Positions 29,201-37,893 of a stretch of 45,770 nucleotides of DNA are shown one piece after another. Numbering within the stretch: the first letter of the stretch is position 1; every line of letters begins with the position of its first letter. Source of the stretch: an uncultured Thiocystis sp. (lineage in GTDB: Bacteria; Pseudomonadota; Gammaproteobacteria; Chromatiales; Chromatiaceae); assembly GCF_903866365.1 (NCBI RefSeq), contig NZ_CAIPNF010000462.1:1-45770 (forward strand). Reading direction: 5' to 3'. A model generated the notes under the pieces. That model saw only the letters and a program-made list of their open reading frames with translations. It was not told the DNA's origin and ran no database searches. The translations under genes and the position numbers were made by a program.

Positions 29201-29284
29201 GAGTTTTAGCTGGAGGCGGGATATTCCGCGGCGCTTGCCGGCGGAATCATCCCTGCGATGGCCCTGGGAGTCCGGTTGTTTCAT
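26243..29284 (-). CDS. Haem-motif/PAS/GAF sensor diguanylate cyclase
   Basis: Membrane sensor that should make c-di-GMP. 1013 residues. TM1 (about 27-45); a periplasmic DUF3365/Tll0287-type domain with a c-type haem motif CLACH at 177-181 (about 50-225); TM2 (about 232-253); HAMP (about 253-305); PAS about 310-425 and 435-560; GAF about 575-735; PAS about 740-855; GGDEF about 860-1010. The active site is GGDEF at 924-928, and an inhibitory I-site RxxD (REGD, 915-918) lies five residues before it, so activity with product inhibition is likely. No EAL domain. Its start overlaps the RND pump stop (ATGA), making it the third gene of the efflux operon. It converges on the HDOD gene with an 8-base overlap. 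Confidence 0.92.
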   Translation of the reverse strand: MKQPDSQGHRRDDSAGKRRGISRLQLKLWLGVGLSLLIGLTVLQIDHYRAARADAMEAILNEARNLRSVLMASSRVYHQFFLHSERPFSCQTIDLLPTHALARIAETLGKEHPQDLQIKIVGLERLNQEKRPDNADADAIAYFERNPKSSERLEQASAPDGRRFYHYAQPIWTEAYCLACHGDPQHVPANIRARYSPAPGFHEGDLRGIMSLWLPIDQVDQRTFTLFKRSLLGHFVVFSMLFIVGGVLLQRFVISKLRHLQTAVHALASGQYGSRAAVTGHDEIADLALTFNRMADSIALRDQQLAESEERLRLFVGYSPVALAMFDRDMRYLAVSRRWLIDYGVANVIGRSHYEIFPEIPEQWKDAHRRGLAGEVVQAEEERFERLDGSVQWQHWVVRPWYRYDGAIGGIIIFTEDITERKLAEEALTRANRHNRALLEVSLDPLVVINPDGRISDVNIATEKATGYGREQLIGSDFTGYFSDPDLAMEGYRAAFEQGQVRDFALELVHRDGGTTPVLYNASVYRDHAGAIEQVFAAARDVTNLKRITDMLQARLRLLDGARFRSLEEMLRASVDEAVDLTGSSIGFYHFLEPDQETLVLQAWSTRTTREFCQAEGAGRHYPLSEAGVWADCVRQRRAIVHNDFASLAQRHGLPPGHAEVIRELVVPVFRDECIVAILGVGNKPLDYDETDLSLVATFADLAWDIVEEQRTQNALRESEARFRQIIETTNEGIWTMDANHLTTFVNPRMAALLGYDSSEMLGRPVEDFLFAEDLEAHRKQMQIRHLGQNSHDERRFCRKDGRELWTLVAAGALYDAQQGFGGSFGMFTDISLIKEQQRRLEQMAHFDPLTGLPNRVLLEDRLRIALARARREERLLAVCYLDLDGFKPVNDTHGHAAGDRLLIAVAERLTQAVREGDTVARLGGDEFVLLMGNLTSREEGEHLLARVLAAIAEPYAIDAETTVAVSASIGVTLYPLDHADPDTLLRHADLAMYQAKQAGRNGFRFLESGCFT

Positions 29285-32200
29285 GCCGTTTCCCGCTCCA
29301 ACCGTCGTTTCACATCGCCCGGCGAGCCAGTGTGGCGCGCCAACAGGTCATAAGCCACTGGAACCACGAAGAGAGTGAAAAAGGTCGCGGCCAGCACGCC
29401 GGCAAGGACGACGGTGCCGATGACGGCGCGGGTTTCGGCCCCGGCACCGCCGGACAGAAGTAGGGGCAGGGAACCGGCGGCGGTCGTCAGGCTGGTCATG
29501 AGGATTGGGCGCAGACGCACATCGGCCGCTTCCAGCAGCGCGGCGCGGAACGCCAGACCCTGATCGCGCAACTGGTTGGCGAATTCCACGATCAGGATGC
29601 CATTTTTGGCCGCCAGCCCCACCAGCATGATGAGCCCGATCTGGCTGTAGATGTTTAGTGTCTGACCCATCGCCCAGAGTCCGAGTAGGGCGCCGGCCAT
29701 GGCGAGCGGGACCGTGAGCATGATGACCAACGGATGGATCCAGCTCTCGAATTGGGCCGCGAGCACCAGAAACACCACAACAACGCCCAGGGCGAAGACG
29801 AACAGAACGCCCTGATTGCTGGCACGAAAATCCCGGCTCTGACCCTTGTAATCGATCCGTGCCTGTTCGGGCAGATGCTCACGCACCTTCGATTCCAGAT
29901 ACGTTAGTGCCTGACCGAGGGAGAGGTCGTCCGCCAGATTCGCCTCGATGGTGATGGCGCGGATCCGGTTGTAGCGTTTCAGGCTTTGGGAGTCCGCCGA
30001 TTCGATCACTCGGACCAGATTGGAGAGCGGGATCAGCGCGCCACTGCGATCGGAACGCACATAGAGGTTTTCCAGGCTGCCGGGGGTGCGTTGCTCGGCG
30101 CGCTCGCCTTCCAGGATGACATCGTATTCCTCGCCGGCATCCAGGTAGGTCGTGACCTTGCGCGAGCCGAGCATGGTCTCCAGGGTGCGTCCGATGGTGC
30201 CAATGGTCACGCCCAGATCGGCGGCGCGATCATAATCGATCTCGACCTTGAGCTGAGGCTTGGTCTCCTTGTAGTCCCAATCGATACCGGTCAGGCCGGG
30301 ATTGTCTTTTGCGATCTCGGCGAGCAGGGTGTCGCGCCAGGCGGCCAGTTCTTCATAGGTGCCCCCGCCGATGACGAATTGGACCGGTTTCGCGATGCGC
30401 GAACCGAATCCCTGACGCATGACCGGAAAGGCACTGACACCAGGCAGATCCGCGAGTTTGGCGCGAACCTCGTCCATGATGACCCAGCCGGAGCGGCGCA
30501 GGCCAAAGTCGTTCAGCACCATGACGACCATACCGGAGTTGAAGGTCGCCGTGTTGGAGAAGGAGCGCGGGGCGCGGACCAGCAGGCGGGTCGCCTCGCC
30601 GCTCTCGACGTAGGGCATCAAGCGCCGTTCGATCTCATCCATGTAGTCCTTCATATAGGTGAAGGAGGCGCCCTCGGGACCATTGACCATGATGAAGAAC
30701 GCACCGCGGTCCTCCTTTGGGGTGTATTCCTGGGGAATGCGCTCGAACAGCCAGAATGCGCCAACCAGGGTGGCGATGAAGGCCAGCAGCACGATCCACG
30801 GGTGACGCAGCAGGAAGCGCAGCAGCCGGCCATAGACCCGCCGCAGCCATTGAAACGCGAGATCCACGCCGTGCGACAGCGTCGCGCGTTGGTGGCTGGC
30901 GTGCGCGGCGGGCAAAATCTTGGAGGCCAGCATCGAGGACAGCGACAGCGCCACAAAGCCAGAAAAGCTCACCGCCGCCGCCATGGTCAGCGCAAATTCG
31001 CCGAAAAGTCGCCCGACATCCCCCTGCAGAAAAGCGATGGGAACGAAGACCGCGACCAGGACGACGGTGGTCGCGATCACCGCGAAGCCGACCTGACGGG
31101 TGCCCCGATAGGCCGCGACCAGTCGCGTCTCGCCGTATTCCTCCATCCGCCGGTGGATATTTTCGAGGACCACGATCGCATCGTCGACCACCAGGCCGAT
31201 CGCCAGCACCAGCGCCAGCAGGGTCAGGATGTTGATCGAAAAGCCGAGCGCCAGGAGCACGGTAAAGGTGGCGACCACGGACACTGGCACCGTCACCGCC
31301 GGCACCAGCGTGGCTCGCAGGCTGCCGAGAAACAGATAGATCACCAGGGTCACCAGGCCGATGGCGATGGCCAGGGTCTTATACACCTCATGGATGGCGC
31401 CCTTGACGAAGATCGAGCTGTCATAGCTCTGTTTGATCGCCATCCCTTCGGGGAGGAGCGGATTGATACGAACCACCTCGGCCTTGGCGGCATCGGCCAC
31501 CGCGACGGTGTTGGCCGTGGACTGCTTGACGATGCCAACGCCGATCATGGGCACCGCATTGCCTCGGAACAGTGTGCGGTTCTCCTCGGTCCCGCGCTCC
31601 ACCCGCGCGACATCGCCGAGACGCACCAGATAGCCGTCGTCGCCACGGGCCAGCACCAGACGCGCGAAGTCGTCAGGGGTTTTGAAGGCGCGATTGACCC
31701 GGACACTGAACTGACGGTCGATAGACTCGACCTCGCCGGCGGGCAGTTCCAGATTTTCGGCGCGCAGGGCGTTCTCGACCTCCGCCACGGTCAGATTGCG
31801 CGCGGCCAGCGCCTTGCGGTCGAGCCAGATGCGCATGGCGAACACCTGATTACCGCCGACCTGGACCCGCGCCACGCCATCGAGCACCGAGAATTGGTCC
31901 ACCAGATAGCGGCGGGCGTAGTCCGTCAGCTCCGGCAGGGTCAGACGGTCGCTCGTCAGATTGAGCCAGAGGATGACATCCTCGTTGCTGTCGACCTTCT
32001 GGATCTCGGGCGGCTCCGCTTCCGCCGGCAACTGATCCAGGATGCCGGAGACCCGATCGCGGATGTCGTTGGCGGCGCCGTCGATGTCGCGATCGCTATT
32101 GAATTCGACCGTGACCGCGGAACGCCCGTCCTGGCTGGTCGATTCCACCGTGCGAATGCCCTCGACGCCGGCGATGCGATCCTCGATGAGCTGGGTGATG

Positions 32201-32385
32201 CGGCTCTCCACCACATTGGCCGCGGCGCCGGGATAAAGGGTCTCGACCGACACCACGGGCGCGTCGATGTCGGGAAATTCGCGCAAGGGCAGGCGGTCGA
32301 AGGCGACCAGCCCGAAGGCGACCAGCAGCAGCGACAGCACGCTGGCGAGGACCGGCCGGGTGATGGAGAGATCCGACAGGATCAT
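29281..32385 (-). CDS. RND efflux permease, HAE1/AcrB type
   Basis: Inner-membrane proton-driven pump of a tripartite efflux system, 1034 residues. The first helix and porter start are typical (ILSDLSITRPVLASVLSLLL, LREFPDIDAPVVSVETLYPG). TM4 carries the proton-relay Asp pair in LVVDDAIVVLENIHRRME (about D402-D403). The second half repeats the fold, with RIDYKGQSRDF, VVVFLVLAAQFESWIHPLVI and GLAAKNGILIVEFANQLRDQ. ATGA overlaps join it to the fusion protein upstream and the diguanylate cyclase downstream. No outer-membrane channel gene is present, so a TolC/OprM partner must be elsewhere. Substrate cannot be read from sequence; it groups with drug or solvent pumps rather than heavy-metal CusA types. 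Confidence 0.95.
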   Translation of the reverse strand: MILSDLSITRPVLASVLSLLLVAFGLVAFDRLPLREFPDIDAPVVSVETLYPGAAANVVESRITQLIEDRIAGVEGIRTVESTSQDGRSAVTVEFNSDRDIDGAANDIRDRVSGILDQLPAEAEPPEIQKVDSNEDVILWLNLTSDRLTLPELTDYARRYLVDQFSVLDGVARVQVGGNQVFAMRIWLDRKALAARNLTVAEVENALRAENLELPAGEVESIDRQFSVRVNRAFKTPDDFARLVLARGDDGYLVRLGDVARVERGTEENRTLFRGNAVPMIGVGIVKQSTANTVAVADAAKAEVVRINPLLPEGMAIKQSYDSSIFVKGAIHEVYKTLAIAIGLVTLVIYLFLGSLRATLVPAVTVPVSVVATFTVLLALGFSINILTLLALVLAIGLVVDDAIVVLENIHRRMEEYGETRLVAAYRGTRQVGFAVIATTVVLVAVFVPIAFLQGDVGRLFGEFALTMAAAVSFSGFVALSLSSMLASKILPAAHASHQRATLSHGVDLAFQWLRRVYGRLLRFLLRHPWIVLLAFIATLVGAFWLFERIPQEYTPKEDRGAFFIMVNGPEGASFTYMKDYMDEIERRLMPYVESGEATRLLVRAPRSFSNTATFNSGMVVMVLNDFGLRRSGWVIMDEVRAKLADLPGVSAFPVMRQGFGSRIAKPVQFVIGGGTYEELAAWRDTLLAEIAKDNPGLTGIDWDYKETKPQLKVEIDYDRAADLGVTIGTIGRTLETMLGSRKVTTYLDAGEEYDVILEGERAEQRTPGSLENLYVRSDRSGALIPLSNLVRVIESADSQSLKRYNRIRAITIEANLADDLSLGQALTYLESKVREHLPEQARIDYKGQSRDFRASNQGVLFVFALGVVVVFLVLAAQFESWIHPLVIMLTVPLAMAGALLGLWAMGQTLNIYSQIGLIMLVGLAAKNGILIVEFANQLRDQGLAFRAALLEAADVRLRPILMTSLTTAAGSLPLLLSGGAGAETRAVIGTVVLAGVLAATFFTLFVVPVAYDLLARHTGSPGDVKRRLERETA

Positions 32386-33479
32386 GGCTCGGCATCCGTC
32401 GCGGCGGGCGAATTCCGGGCGACGCCAGTCCCAGCCAGGATGTCGATCGGCTGACCGGGACGCACCTTGTCGTTGCCATCGGTGACGATCCGGTCAGCCT
32501 GCGCAAGTCCCGCGCGGATTTCCACCAAGCCAGGCTGACGGGCGCCGATCTGGACCTGGCGACGTTCGACGCTGAGTCCATCCTTCCCTTCAACCACGAC
32601 CATGACGAAATGATCCTGTCCCTTGTGAAGCAGCCCCTTCTCTGGAATCACGAGCGCGTCGCGCGGATCGACCAGCAGGTCGATGCGCATCAGCAGCCCT
32701 GGTTTCAGTTGTCGCTCCGGATTCGGAAGGATGGCGCGCACCTGCGCGGTGCGGGTCACCGGGTCGATGCGGCTGTCGATTCCGCGCACCACGCCGGTAA
32801 AGACCCGCTCGCCATGCGCGCTGGTCTGGGCCTCGATCCGGAGTCCAGGAACCAGCGACGGAAGATGGACACTCGGGACAGCAAAATCGAGCTTCATGAG
32901 GCGGTCGTCGTCCAGCGTCGTGATCGGATCGCCAGGCTCGACCAGGGCGCCGCGACTGACATCGCGTAACCCGAGGACGCCATCGAAGGGGGCCAGGATG
33001 ACGCGATCCGCCAGGCGCGATTCCAGCGCCACCAGGATGGCGTGCGCGGTATCCAGATCGCGCTTGCGTTCGTCGAGCAGCGATTCGGAGGCCGAGCGTT
33101 GTGCAACCAGCGCCTTGACCCGCTGATATTGGCGTTCCGCTTCGCCCGCCCGGACCTTCGCCTCTTCCAGCAAGGCATGTTCCTCGGCGTTGGTCATCTC
33201 GACCAGCAGATCCCCGGCGCGCACCCGCTGACCGTCCTCGAAATGCAGACTGGAGATGGTTTCGGTCACATTGGCGGTGATGATGACCGATTCGTTGGCC
33301 TTCAGCGTGCCGAGCGCCTCGACCCGGTCGGCCAGCGGCTGGCGGCTGACTTCGGCGGCCATGACCGGAATCGGCTTCTCCGGCGGTTTGTCGGCGGCTT
33401 GGGCCAAGGCGACAGGAACCCAGACGCAGAGGCCGATCAGCAAGCGTTGGTGCAATCGCGTCATCGAAAAATACCGCAA
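32382..33479 (-). CDS. RND efflux periplasmic adaptor (membrane fusion protein)
   Basis: AcrA/MexH-type adaptor linking the RND pump to an outer-membrane channel. Conserved segments include VEALGTLKANESVIITANVT, the lipoyl-like half motif FEDGQRVRAGDLLVEM, an alpha-hairpin (about residues 95-160), the second lipoyl half LAPFDGVLGLRDVSRGALVE and the beta-barrel domain. The signal peptide is LLIGLCVWVPVALAQA. Start: TTG 33479 lies 6 bases after a perfect AGGAG (33486-33490) and gives 365 residues; ATG 33464 is five codons later and too far (21 bases) from that site, so TTG is preferred. It is the first gene of the pump-cyclase operon and divergent from iorA-like. Confidence 0.92.
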   Translation of the reverse strand: MRYFSMTRLHQRLLIGLCVWVPVALAQAADKPPEKPIPVMAAEVSRQPLADRVEALGTLKANESVIITANVTETISSLHFEDGQRVRAGDLLVEMTNAEEHALLEEAKVRAGEAERQYQRVKALVAQRSASESLLDERKRDLDTAHAILVALESRLADRVILAPFDGVLGLRDVSRGALVEPGDPITTLDDDRLMKLDFAVPSVHLPSLVPGLRIEAQTSAHGERVFTGVVRGIDSRIDPVTRTAQVRAILPNPERQLKPGLLMRIDLLVDPRDALVIPEKGLLHKGQDHFVMVVVEGKDGLSVERRQVQIGARQPGLVEIRAGLAQADRIVTDGNDKVRPGQPIDILAGTGVARNSPAATDAEP

Positions 33480-33549
33480 GCGAATCTCCTGACCATGCAA
33501 AATCGCGTCTGTATCGACGCTTGGGAGTTCAAGTGAGGCCAAACCGCTA

Positions 33550-33590
33550 CGCAAACAACGCAAACCATGCCAGACGCGGCTTCGTTTGCG
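33550..33590. promoter_or_regulatory. Triplicated CGCAAAC motif in a divergent promoter region
   Basis: CGCAAAC occurs at 33550-33556 and 33559-33565 and, inverted as GTTTGCG, at 33584-33590. The motif lies between the efflux operon (-) and the molybdenum hydroxylase genes (+), where a regulator could act on both. No regulator gene is adjacent and no clear -10/-35 pair was identified, so the role is unproven. Confidence 0.35.
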
Positions 33591-33665
33591 CGCGTGCTTT
33601 CGTACCCGCCTCAAATCTGCAATGCTAGCGACCCTTCTATCCGATTGATTCCGATTTGGGCCACG

Positions 33666-34130
33666 ATGATCCCGGTGACGCTGAATGGTGAGCTGCGCGA
33701 GCTCGATCTTGATCCGAATATGCCACTGCTTTGGGCGCTCCGCGACCATCTGGGCCTGACCGGCACCAAATATGGCTGTGGCACGGGCGAGTGCGGTGCC
33801 TGTAGCGTCCATCTGGACGGCGTGCCGGTCAATGCCTGCGTCACGCCCCTGTCCGCCGTCGCGGGGAAGACCGTGACCACCATCGAAGGTCTGTCGCCGG
33901 ACGGTCGCCATCCGCTGCAGTTGGCTTGGATCGTCGAGGAGGTGCCGCAATGCGGTTACTGCCAGTCCGGCCAGCTGATGGTCGCGGCGGCGCTGTTGAC
34001 CGCGCATCCGCGACCGACCGATGCCGCCATCGATGCCGCCATGTCCGGGGTCCTGTGCCGCTGCGGAACCTACACACGAATCCGCCGGGCGATCCAACGC
34101 GCCGCCAATCCCGAGGCTCGGGATGGTTGA
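33666..34130 (+). CDS. [2Fe-2S] small subunit of a molybdenum hydroxylase (IorA-like)
   Basis: Iron-sulfur subunit of an isoquinoline 1-oxidoreductase/aldehyde oxidase type enzyme; it moves electrons from the molybdenum site. 154 residues from ATG 33666 ([13 protein letters not shown]), the family-like start; the frame could extend to 33567. Both clusters are complete: C38, C43, C46, C58 (plant-ferredoxin type, [16 protein letters not shown]) and C96, C99, C131, C133 (QCGYCQSG and [11 protein letters not shown]). It has no signal peptide, so it would cross the membrane folded with the Tat-targeted large subunit. It overlaps that gene by 8 bases. The substrate is not predictable. Confidence 0.9.
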   Translation: MIPVTLNGELRELDLDPNMPLLWALRDHLGLTGTKYGCGTGECGACSVHLDGVPVNACVTPLSAVAGKTVTTIEGLSPDGRHPLQLAWIVEEVPQCGYCQSGQLMVAAALLTAHPRPTDAAIDAAMSGVLCRCGTYTRIRRAIQRAANPEARDG

Positions 34131-36324
34131 TCCGCCCGAGAATGTCCGGCTGACCCGCCGCGCCTTGCTGAAGATCGGCGCCTTGGCCGGTGGCGGGCTG
34201 GTGCTCGGGATGGCCCTGCCGACGCGCGCCGCTCCCTTGCCCGATGCCGCCGACGCGATGTCGGCGAGGACTCTTCCGATTCCGGCGGATCCGTCCGCCG
34301 ACTTCGTGCCCAATGCCTGGATTCGCCTACAGGGCGACGGCCGGATCCAATTGGTTCTGGCGCGCTCCGAAATGGGCCAGGGCGTGATGACGACCCTGCC
34401 CATGCTGCTGGCCGAGGAACTGGAGGTCGGACTCGATCAGATCGAGGTCGCGCTGGCGCCAGTCGGTCCCGACTATGTCAATCGGTTCCTGGGTGCGCAG
34501 GCCACGGGCGAAAGCACCTCGCTGCGCGATGCCTGGACCGGGCTGCGCGAGGCGGGCGCGGTCGCGCGTCGGCTATTGATCAACGCCGCCGCCGCGACCT
34601 GGGAGGTTCCTGAAACGGAGTGTCAGGCACGGCGCGGGCGCGTCCATCACGCGGACGGCACACGCAGTCTTGCCTATGCCGAACTGGCCGTCCTGGCGGC
34701 GGGCTTGCCGGTTTCCGAGCCGTCTTCCGCGCCGATCCCGCTGAAGTCGTCCGACGCCTGGACCCTGATCGGAACCCGTCCGCGTCGTCTCGACACCCCG
34801 CTCAAGGTGAGCGGCCAGGCGCGCTACGGGCTCGATGTCCGCCTGCCGGGCATGCTCTACGCGACCGTCGAACGCTGCCCCGTCCTCGGCAGCCGCGTGC
34901 GTCACTGGCGCGGCGAGGCCGCCCGCGCGATTCCCGGCGTGGTCGAGATCCTGATGGTTCGCCATGGCGTCGCGGTGGTCGCCGAGACGAGTTGGGCCGC
35001 CTTGCGCGCCCGCGAGATCCTGGAGGTCGACTGCCGCCCGTCCATCAACGGTGCGGCGGATACCGCGCGCATCCGCGCCCGTTTTCGCGCCGGACTGACC
35101 GGCCGCGCCGCGCTCGCGCACCGCCAGGGGGATGTCAGCGCCGCGCTGGACGCCGCGCACCGGCAGATCGAAGTCGTGTATGAGGTTCCGTTTCAGGCGC
35201 ACGCCTGTCTGGAGCCGATGAACTGTACCGCCGATGTCAAGCCGGACCGCTGTGCCGTCCATGTCCCAACCCAGGATCAACAGGGCGTCCAGGAGACGGC
35301 GCGACGCCTCACGGGATTGCCGGCGGAGCGGATTGCGGTCCACACCACCCTGCTGGGGGGCGGTTTCGGGCGCCGGCGCGAGCAGGATTTCGTGATCGAC
35401 GCGGTCGAACTGTCCCAGCTGCTGGGGCGCCCGGTCCAGGTGATCTGGACCCGCGCGGACGATCTCCGGCACGATTTTTATCGCCCCATGACCCTGCATC
35501 GGTTGCGTGGCGGAATCGATGAGCAAGGCCAGCTCACGGCCTGGTTCCATCGCATCGTCGGGCCTTCGCTGTTCGCGCGCGCGCGCCCGTCCGAGATGTC
35601 CGAGGGTCTCGACCCGACCCTGATCGCGGGGGCCGCCAATCTCGCCTACGCGATCCCGCATCGGCGGGTGGAATATCGGCGCGCCGACACGCCCGTGCCC
35701 GTGGGTTTCTGGCGGGGCGGCGGACACACCCAGAACGCCTTCGTCACCGAATGTTTTCTCGACGAACTGGCGCGCCTCGCGGGCCAGGATCCGCTGGACC
35801 TGCGGCGCACCCTGCTCGCGGATCGTCCGCGTCATCGGCAGGTTCTGGAGCTGGCGGCCGAGCGCGCCGGCTGGAGCGCGCCGCCAACGACGGGGCGTGC
35901 CTGCGGTATCGCGCTGGCGGAGGCGTTCGGCAGCGTCATCGCCACGGTCGCCGAGGTCTCGGCGAGCGCTGACCGGGTCAGGGTGCATCGGGTCGTCTGC
36001 GCGGTGGATTGCGGACAGGTCGTGCATCCCGAGATCGTGCGCGCCCAGATCGAGGGCGGTCTCGTCTTCGGGCTGACCGCGACGCTCAAAGGCGCCATCA
36101 CCCTGTCGGACGGGCGGGTGGAACAGGGTAATTTCGCGGATTATCCGCTGTTGCGCTTCGATGAGATGCCTGCGATCGAGGTCCATCTCGTGCAGAGCGA
36201 CGCCGCGCCGGGCGGGGTCAGCGGACTCGGGACGCCGCCCATCGCCCCAGCGGTGGCGAACGCGCTGTTCGCGCTCACCGGACGGCCAGTGCATGGATTG
36301 CCGATCGCGCCCAGCGCGTTTTAA
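34123..36324 (+). CDS. Molybdenum-binding large subunit of a hydroxylase (IorB-like), Tat-exported
   Basis: Xanthine-dehydrogenase-family large subunit, 733 residues. A twin-arginine signal (TRRALLK at 11-17, then [20 protein letters not shown]) sends the enzyme to the periplasm. Two molybdopterin-binding halves are seen, with [20 protein letters not shown], the [16 protein letters not shown] loop, [30 protein letters not shown] and [20 protein letters not shown]. Near the end the usual GVGEPGTPP, whose Glu is the catalytic base of the family, reads GVSGLGTPP, so residue 701 is Gly. This is either a natural loss of activity, a different chemistry or a sequence error. The 3' end overlaps mgtE by 4 bases, convergent. 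No cytochrome subunit or XdhC-type maturation gene is adjacent. Confidence 0.88.
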   Translation: MVDPPENVRLTRRALLKIGALAGGGLVLGMALPTRAAPLPDAADAMSARTLPIPADPSADFVPNAWIRLQGDGRIQLVLARSEMGQGVMTTLPMLLAEELEVGLDQIEVALAPVGPDYVNRFLGAQATGESTSLRDAWTGLREAGAVARRLLINAAAATWEVPETECQARRGRVHHADGTRSLAYAELAVLAAGLPVSEPSSAPIPLKSSDAWTLIGTRPRRLDTPLKVSGQARYGLDVRLPGMLYATVERCPVLGSRVRHWRGEAARAIPGVVEILMVRHGVAVVAETSWAALRAREILEVDCRPSINGAADTARIRARFRAGLTGRAALAHRQGDVSAALDAAHRQIEVVYEVPFQAHACLEPMNCTADVKPDRCAVHVPTQDQQGVQETARRLTGLPAERIAVHTTLLGGGFGRRREQDFVIDAVELSQLLGRPVQVIWTRADDLRHDFYRPMTLHRLRGGIDEQGQLTAWFHRIVGPSLFARARPSEMSEGLDPTLIAGAANLAYAIPHRRVEYRRADTPVPVGFWRGGGHTQNAFVTECFLDELARLAGQDPLDLRRTLLADRPRHRQVLELAAERAGWSAPPTTGRACGIALAEAFGSVIATVAEVSASADRVRVHRVVCAVDCGQVVHPEIVRAQIEGGLVFGLTATLKGAITLSDGRVEQGNFADYPLLRFDEMPAIEVHLVQSDAAPGGVSGLGTPPIAPAVANALFALTGRPVHGLPIAPSAF

Positions 36325-37763
36325 AGCAGAAACACCGTCGCCAGCCCCAGAAAGATGAAAAACCCTCCCGAATCGGTCAGCGCCGTCATCATGACCGAAC
36401 CGCCGAGCGCCGGATCCCGACCAAAACGCTGACGCAGCAGCGGAATCACCACCCCCGCGGTGGCGGCGAGCAACAGGTTCAGGGTCATGGCGGCGGTCAT
36501 CACCAGACCCAGTTCCAGGTTGCGATAGAGCCACCAGGCCACCGCTCCGATCGCCCCGCCCCACACCACCCCATTGATCAGGGCCACGCCCAGCTCTTTC
36601 CGCAACAGTCGCCAGAGTGCCGTCGGCTCGACCTGGCCCATGGCGATCGCGCGCACGATCATGGTGATGGTCTGATTGCCGGCGTTGCCGCCAATGCCGG
36701 CGACGATTGGCATCAGCGCCGCAAGCGCGACCAGTTGTTCGATCGAGCCCTGGAACAGATCGATGACCCGCGAGGCGATAAAGGCCGTCACCAGATTGAT
36801 CGCCAGCCAGGCCCAGCGGTTTTTCACCGAGCGGATCACCGGCGCGAAGATATCCTCCTCCTCGCGCAGACCGGCCTGACTGAAAATCTCCGCTTCCGAC
36901 TCCTCGCGGATCTGGTCGACCATGTCGTCGATCGTGATCCGTCCGAGCACGCGACGTGTCGCGTCGACCACGGGGACCGAGACCAGATCATAGCGCTCGA
37001 ACGCCTTAGCCGCGTCCCCGGCATCGTCCTCCGGGGCGAAGGTCACCACGGACTTGGAGGTCATGACCTGGGAGACCTTTTTCTCCAGATCGTTGATGAG
37101 CAGCGCCTCCAGGGTCAGGACGCCGCGCAGCCGGTCATCGCGATCGACCACGAAAAGTTTGTCGGTATGGTCCGGCAGCGCCTCGAAGCGGCGCAGATAG
37201 CGCAGCACCACCTCCAGGGTCACGTCCTCGCGCACCGTGACCATGTCGAAATCCATGAGCGCGCCGACGGTGTCCTCGGGATAGGACATAGCGGCGCGGA
37301 CCTGCTCCTGTTCTTCCTGATCGAGCGAGGCGAGCACATCCCGCATCACGTCCGGGGGCAGATCGGGCGCCAGATCGGCCAGTTCGTCCGTATCCAGCGA
37401 CTCCACGGCGGCCTTGATCTCGTCCGAATCCATGGTTTCGATCAGGGTGGCCCGCACCGCGTCCGACACCTCCAGCAGGATATCGCCGTCTTTCTCGGCA
37501 CGGACCTGGTCCCAGACGAAGAGTCGGTCGGCGAGCGGCAGGGCTTCGAGGATGCAGGCAATGTCGGCGGGATGCAGACGATCGAGCTTGCGCCGCAGCC
37601 GCACCAGGTTTTGCCTGTGGGTAATGGATTCCACCAGATTCTGGTGCGGCATCTGCTGACGATGGACCAGACTTTCGACCAGATGCTGACGCGACAGCAA
37701 ATCCTGGACGTCGCGCAGATGGCGGTGAAGGGAATCCGGGTCGCGTGATTTCTGCTCGGTCAT
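36321..37763 (-). CDS. mgtE: Magnesium transporter MgtE
   Basis: Mg2+-gated Mg2+ channel of the inner membrane. 480 residues: an N-terminal helical superhelix (MgtE_N, about 60-165, RRKLDRLHPADIACILEALP), two CBS domains (about 170-295, e.g. DDRLRGVLTLEALL and VPVVDATRRVLGRITIDDM), a plug helix and five membrane helices with IVAGIGGNAGNQTITMIVRA, the pore signature. An extra Gln/His/Arg-rich segment of about 55 residues precedes the N domain. It follows gspB on the same strand after 155 bases and a hairpin. No Mg2+ riboswitch was recognised in that gap. It overlaps the iorB-like gene by 4 bases at the 3' end. Confidence 0.95.
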   Translation of the reverse strand: MTEQKSRDPDSLHRHLRDVQDLLSRQHLVESLVHRQQMPHQNLVESITHRQNLVRLRRKLDRLHPADIACILEALPLADRLFVWDQVRAEKDGDILLEVSDAVRATLIETMDSDEIKAAVESLDTDELADLAPDLPPDVMRDVLASLDQEEQEQVRAAMSYPEDTVGALMDFDMVTVREDVTLEVVLRYLRRFEALPDHTDKLFVVDRDDRLRGVLTLEALLINDLEKKVSQVMTSKSVVTFAPEDDAGDAAKAFERYDLVSVPVVDATRRVLGRITIDDMVDQIREESEAEIFSQAGLREEEDIFAPVIRSVKNRWAWLAINLVTAFIASRVIDLFQGSIEQLVALAALMPIVAGIGGNAGNQTITMIVRAIAMGQVEPTALWRLLRKELGVALINGVVWGGAIGAVAWWLYRNLELGLVMTAAMTLNLLLAATAGVVIPLLRQRFGRDPALGGSVMMTALTDSGGFFIFLGLATVFLL

Positions 37764-37893
37764 GGGAAAGGCGCCAGGGCATGAGTCGCAGGGAAGTTGG
37801 AGCGCGCACTCTAAAGGCTTCGGCAGCGCATTGCGAGGCTCAATGAGGTGCCAGATCCATCGCGCGCGTTGAGCCTGATCGGTGCGGTTTGCG

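Noticed and set aside
29986-32454. 822-codon open frame opposite the RND permease, rich in His, Asp and Gln
   Set aside because: Antisense of conserved pump sequence; low-complexity composition is an artefact of complementing GC-rich codons.
34573-36564. Long open frame opposite the IorB-like gene
   Set aside because: No motif or ribosome site; the + strand gene has a Tat signal and conserved Mo-binding segments.
37764-37893. Magnesium riboswitch upstream of mgtE
   Set aside because: No recognisable M-box or other Mg2+ sensor elements; the stretch is short and lacks an expression platform hairpin near the start.
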